Source: Deltaproteobacteria bacterium (GTDB lineage: Bacteria; Desulfobacterota; Binatia; UBA9968). Taken from it: DNA of 7,248 nucleotides. Positions 4,834 through 7,248 of the stretch are shown one piece after another; positions within the stretch are counted from its first letter, which is position 1, and every line of letters begins with the position of its first letter. The notes beneath the pieces are model-generated. The model saw nothing but the letters and a program-made list of their open reading frames with translations. It had not been told where the DNA came from and made no database searches. The translations under genes and the position numbers were made by a program. The DNA is taken from positions 1-7,248 of the forward strand of contig JACPFH010000590.1 in assembly GCA_016183075.1 (NCBI GenBank), read 5' to 3'.

Positions 4834-5004
4834 GAACGACCAGAGAATCGGGAAACTCTACACGCCAATCCTTGGACGGCGAGTACGACAAAACGATGTG
4901 AAAGCTGCGTATGCCGCTCAATGCGGCCAGCGATTCTGACGCGGGCGGGCTGACTCTCCCGGCTGAATCCGGCCCCGGCTCTTACCGGATGAGGTCTCTA
5001 CTGC
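4834..5004. other. Convergent gap between the SBP remnant and UbiD
   Basis: No gene is assigned here. An open frame reads GKLYTPILGRRVRQNDVKAA near 4847-4908 before a stop; I do not recognise it, and it may be debris of the truncated gene or chance. A 6-bp inverted repeat, ATCCGG (4967-4972) and CCGGAT (4985-4990), sits just past the UbiD stop. It lacks a T-run on either strand, so I do not call it a terminator. Confidence 0.35.
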
Positions 5005-6492
5005 CTACCCCTCAATGATCTTCTTCCACTTCGCGCGAACCTCCTCCCGGAGCTCTGGGCTCGATTCCGCCACGGGCGGAAAATCCTTTATCCACTCGAA
5101 CGGCCGGCAGGCGTCGATCAGCGCGCGGGAGTTGAAGCCCTTTTTCCCCGGCTGGATGCGCGGGTCGAGAGGACCGCTCCAGCAGCGGCGGATGATATCG
5201 ATCGATTCCACCGGATCTGAACGGGTCGCAACGGCCCACAGGATATCGAAGGTGTTGGTCGGGTCGATGTCCTCGTCGACAACGATGACATAGCGCCCGA
5301 GATAGGCGCCGGCGTGGACCTGCGAGGCGGCCACAAGCGCCTGGCGCGCATGGCCCGGATAGCGCTGCTTGATCGAGATGATGTTGAGGAGCCTTCCTCC
5401 GCCCGCCTCATGACACCACACTCCCTTGACATCCGGAATCCCAGCCTTCTCCACTTGGTCCCAGATGAGCGCGGCCTTCACGAAGCATTTGGCCAGAGAA
5501 TAGTCCGACGGCGGCCTTCCCGGCCGGGCGCAGCACAGAATAGGATCGTTTCGATGGTAGATGTTCTGTACGCGGACCACAGGCTCGGGTCGGATAGAGC
5601 TGGCATAATATCCGGTCCATTCGCCGAACGGGCCTTCCTTTTGGATATCGCCGGGCTCCATGAAACCTTCGATGACGATCTCCGCGTGGGCGGGAAACGG
5701 AAGTCCGGTCGCCTTTCCTTCGATAACCTCGACCGGGGCTCCCTTGAGCCCGCCGGCGTAATCGAACTCGGAGACCCCGTAGTCCACTTCATTCCCCGAA
5801 ACCATAAATAGGACCGGGTCCTGGCCCACAGAGATGATTACGGGGCAACGCTTTCCCTGATCGAAGTACTTTTGGATTTGAATGCGACCGTGCTTCCCCG
5901 GCGAGATATAAAGACCCATGCTGGTCTCGTCATGAACCATTCCCCTGTAGGTTCCAAAATTCACCCAGCCCTCTTCCGGATCCTTTGTGATGACCAGACA
6001 TCCCGTGCCAATATACCTCCCGCCGTCCAGCTCGTGGACGAAGGGAACCGGAAATTTGAGGAGGTTGATATCCTTTCCGCTAAGGACGTTTTCCAGAATG
6101 GGACCGCTCTTGACCACCTTGTGCGGGATGGGCTTATGCGCCGCCAGCTTATCGCGAAAAGCCCGGACCAGGTCCAACCCCGAAAGGTCGAGGGGCAATC
6201 CCAGGTTCAATGCCATTCGCCTGAACGAGGCGTTTTGCGCGAACAGCGCACGATACCCCCGGGGATAGTCCTTGACGTTGTCGAAAAGCACCGCCGGATC
6301 GGGCCCTTTGCTCTCGCGCGCCACCAGCTCCGCGAGCGTTCCCATTTCCAGGTTCCAATCCACGCCGTCGATCTTCTTGAGCTCGCCCAGGCTATCGACG
6401 ATCTCGAGCCATTCGCGAAGATCCGTATAGGCCGGGGTCTTGCCCGCTTTGATTTCCTCTTCGGCTAACTTCCTGGCTTCAAGTGCTGTCAT
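5005..6492 (-). CDS. UbiD-family decarboxylase (prenylated-FMN dependent)
   Basis: This full-length 495-residue protein belongs to the UbiD superfamily, which reversibly decarboxylates aromatic or alpha,beta-unsaturated acids with prenylated FMN made by a UbiX partner. Key residues are visible: N178 and R183 in VNFGTYRGMVH, the PGKHGR segment (198-203), E242 in SEFDYAGGLKG, and E286 and E291 in EGPFGEWTGYY. Spacing of R183, E286 and E291 agrees with the Arg-Glu-Glu catalytic triad of fungal Fdc1. The C-terminal region holds VIVVDEDIDPTNTFDILWAVATR (402-424), typical of the dimerisation half. The start at 6490-6492 follows AAGGGGGAG (6497-6505) with four bases between. No ubiX gene is in the window. 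An ABC ATPase gene lies 150 bases upstream in the same direction, so an operon for uptake and use of a carboxylic acid is possible; a quinone-biosynthesis role is less supported by the context. Confidence 0.92.
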   Translation of the reverse strand: MTALEARKLAEEEIKAGKTPAYTDLREWLEIVDSLGELKKIDGVDWNLEMGTLAELVARESKGPDPAVLFDNVKDYPRGYRALFAQNASFRRMALNLGLPLDLSGLDLVRAFRDKLAAHKPIPHKVVKSGPILENVLSGKDINLLKFPVPFVHELDGGRYIGTGCLVITKDPEEGWVNFGTYRGMVHDETSMGLYISPGKHGRIQIQKYFDQGKRCPVIISVGQDPVLFMVSGNEVDYGVSEFDYAGGLKGAPVEVIEGKATGLPFPAHAEIVIEGFMEPGDIQKEGPFGEWTGYYASSIRPEPVVRVQNIYHRNDPILCCARPGRPPSDYSLAKCFVKAALIWDQVEKAGIPDVKGVWCHEAGGGRLLNIISIKQRYPGHARQALVAASQVHAGAYLGRYVIVVDEDIDPTNTFDILWAVATRSDPVESIDIIRRCWSGPLDPRIQPGKKGFNSRALIDACRPFEWIKDFPPVAESSPELREEVRAKWKKIIEG

Positions 6493-6504
6493 GCGACTCC
6501 CCCT

Positions 6505-6642
6505 TACGTTTGGTCAATCGTTATTGGTCAATGGTCAATTGTCGCCCCAATCTGCCTCAGTTGTTTTTCATTGAGCGACCATTGACCGTTTCAGCCTGAG
6601 GCCGATCCGCCTCCGGCGGAGACTGTTGACTATTGACAAATT
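6505..6642. repeat. Spacer rich in GGTCAAT/ATTGACC heptamers with inverted repeats
   Basis: GGTCAAT occurs at 6512-6518, 6526-6532 and 6533-6539, the last two directly tandem. The reverse form ATTGACC is at 6581-6587, and ATTGACA is at 6632-6638. An 11-bp perfect inverted repeat pairs 6526-6536 with 6577-6587 across 40 bases. A second small hairpin, CCGCC-TCC-GGCGG, is at 6607-6619, without a following T-run. It lies between the ABC ATPase stop and the UbiD start. Similar runs of this heptamer occur in intergenic DNA of other uncultured bacteria, as far as I recall; a role is unknown. Confidence 0.6.
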
Positions 6643-7248
6643 CTACGCTCCTAGCATCGACTCATCCATCCCCTCGATGTCCTCGGCGGGAAGGCCGTTG
6701 CAACTCTGAGGGTCGAGATGAAGATAGACCTTTTCCCCCGGGGTCATGCTGAGAAAGGGATGGGTGTGGACGCGAAGGAGGCTGTCCCCGACGGCGACCT
6801 GGCAGTGGTAGGCATCGCCCATGAACACCGCCTCTTTCACCGTGCCCTCCACGACGTTCTCCGTCTCGGCGGGCCTTTGCTTGTGGACCTCGATATGCTC
6901 GGGCCGAATCGAGATCACCGCGGCCTGGTTTTTTTGCAGCCCGGTTGCCGGAACGAAGGAAAAAACTCCGCGCTTGGTCTCGATCCGCCCGGGCGTGGAA
7001 TTGCCTCCCAATTCCAAAACGCGGCCTTCGATCAGATTGGTCAGACCCAAAAAAGTCGCCGTGAATTTTCTTTTGGGCCTGGAATAGAGTTCATGCGGTG
7101 ATCCGATCTCGATCAGCTTGCCGCCATGCATGACCGCGATCTGATCGGAAATCGCCAGCGCTTCGCTCTGATCGTGGGTAACATAGATAGTCGTGATGTT
7201 GACTCTGCGCTGGAGAGCCTTGATCTCGAATCGCATTTGCTCTCTCAG
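6643..7248 (-). CDS. ABC transporter ATP-binding protein, N-terminal part outside window
   Basis: The last 201 residues of an importer ATPase of the MalK/PotA/FbpC type. The frame is open through the window edge (LREQMRFEIK), which follows the D-loop in this family, so Walker A, the signature motif and Walker B lie outside the window and the ATG at 7236 is internal. The switch histidine is in IYVTHDQSEAL (H25 of the visible part). DQIAVMHGGKLIEIGSPHELY completes the nucleotide-binding domain. The C-terminal TOBE domain follows, with ISIRPEHIEV (112-121) and about 133-180 with FMGDAYHCQV. Full members are about 350-380 residues. Substrate is not readable from the ATPase; polyamine, sugar or ferric importers share this architecture. 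The next gene downstream on this strand is the UbiD decarboxylase. Confidence 0.9.
   Translation of the reverse strand: MREQMRFEIKALQRRVNITTIYVTHDQSEALAISDQIAVMHGGKLIEIGSPHELYSRPKRKFTATFLGLTNLIEGRVLELGGNSTPGRIETKRGVFSFVPATGLQKNQAAVISIRPEHIEVHKQRPAETENVVEGTVKEAVFMGDAYHCQVAVGDSLLRVHTHPFLSMTPGEKVYLHLDPQSCNGLPAEDIEGMDESMLGA

Noticed and set aside
4967..4990. Intrinsic terminator between the convergent units
   Set aside because: The inverted repeat has only six base pairs with a 12-base loop and no T-run on either side.
5314..5811. A 165-codon + strand frame opposite UbiD, and the 198-codon frame at 5872-6468
   Set aside because: Both are antisense to a full-length, highly recognisable UbiD gene and show no family features.
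6607..6619. CCGCC-TCC-GGCGG as a terminator of the ABC ATPase gene
   Set aside because: The stem is short and no T-run follows on the - strand.
6505..6642. CRISPR-like array from the GGTCAAT repeats
   Set aside because: The repeats are only seven bases, irregularly spaced and in both orientations; there are no uniform spacers and no cas genes.

Overview
The window looks like chromosomal DNA of an uncultured, GC-rich bacterium. Its metabolic genes resemble those common in soil and sediment lineages (deltaproteobacteria-like, Binatota/Rokubacteria-like): a UbiD-family decarboxylase, a PPOX-class flavin/F420 oxidoreductase, a stand-alone MetE-like methyltransferase and an NMT1-type ABC substrate-binding fragment. 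This placement is inferred from gene content alone and is weak.

Layout. Positions 1-2886 are a patchwork of defence and toxin-antitoxin genes on the + strand, several of them broken. It starts with the 3' part of an AT-rich FRG-domain gene. Next comes a truncated 'four helix bundle' gene start joined directly to the 3' third of an abiEi antitoxin gene. An apparently intact HicA/HicB-like pair follows (stop/start overlaps GTGA and ATGA). Then come a 35-codon hsdR-like 5' remnant and a second truncated copy of the four-helix-bundle gene start. A non-coding stretch of about 380 bases follows, and then an intact ribbon-helix-helix/PIN (VapBC-type) pair with a good sigma70-like promoter. A 77-bp direct repeat (800-876 and 1731-1807, 70 of 77 identical) marks the two scars.

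Positions 2887-4833 hold + strand metabolic genes: a PPOX oxidoreductase, a MetE C-terminal-like methyltransferase with its zinc ligands, and the truncated 5' end of a substrate-binding protein gene behind a strong ribosome binding site. The gap before the methyltransferase carries a second copy of a dispersed repeat that is also present at 1927-1970.

Positions 5005-7248 are on the - strand: the 3' part of an ABC transporter ATPase (MalK/PotA-like with TOBE domain), a 150-base spacer rich in the heptamer GGTCAAT/ATTGACC, and a complete UbiD-family decarboxylase with its Arg-Glu-Glu triad. The order suggests transporter and decarboxylase may be co-transcribed, perhaps for uptake and use of an organic acid, but the substrate cannot be read from the sequence.

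I do not see a clearly new system. The most informative part is the remodelled defence region at 750-1850, where repeated gene starts and gene fragments record at least two recombination events.
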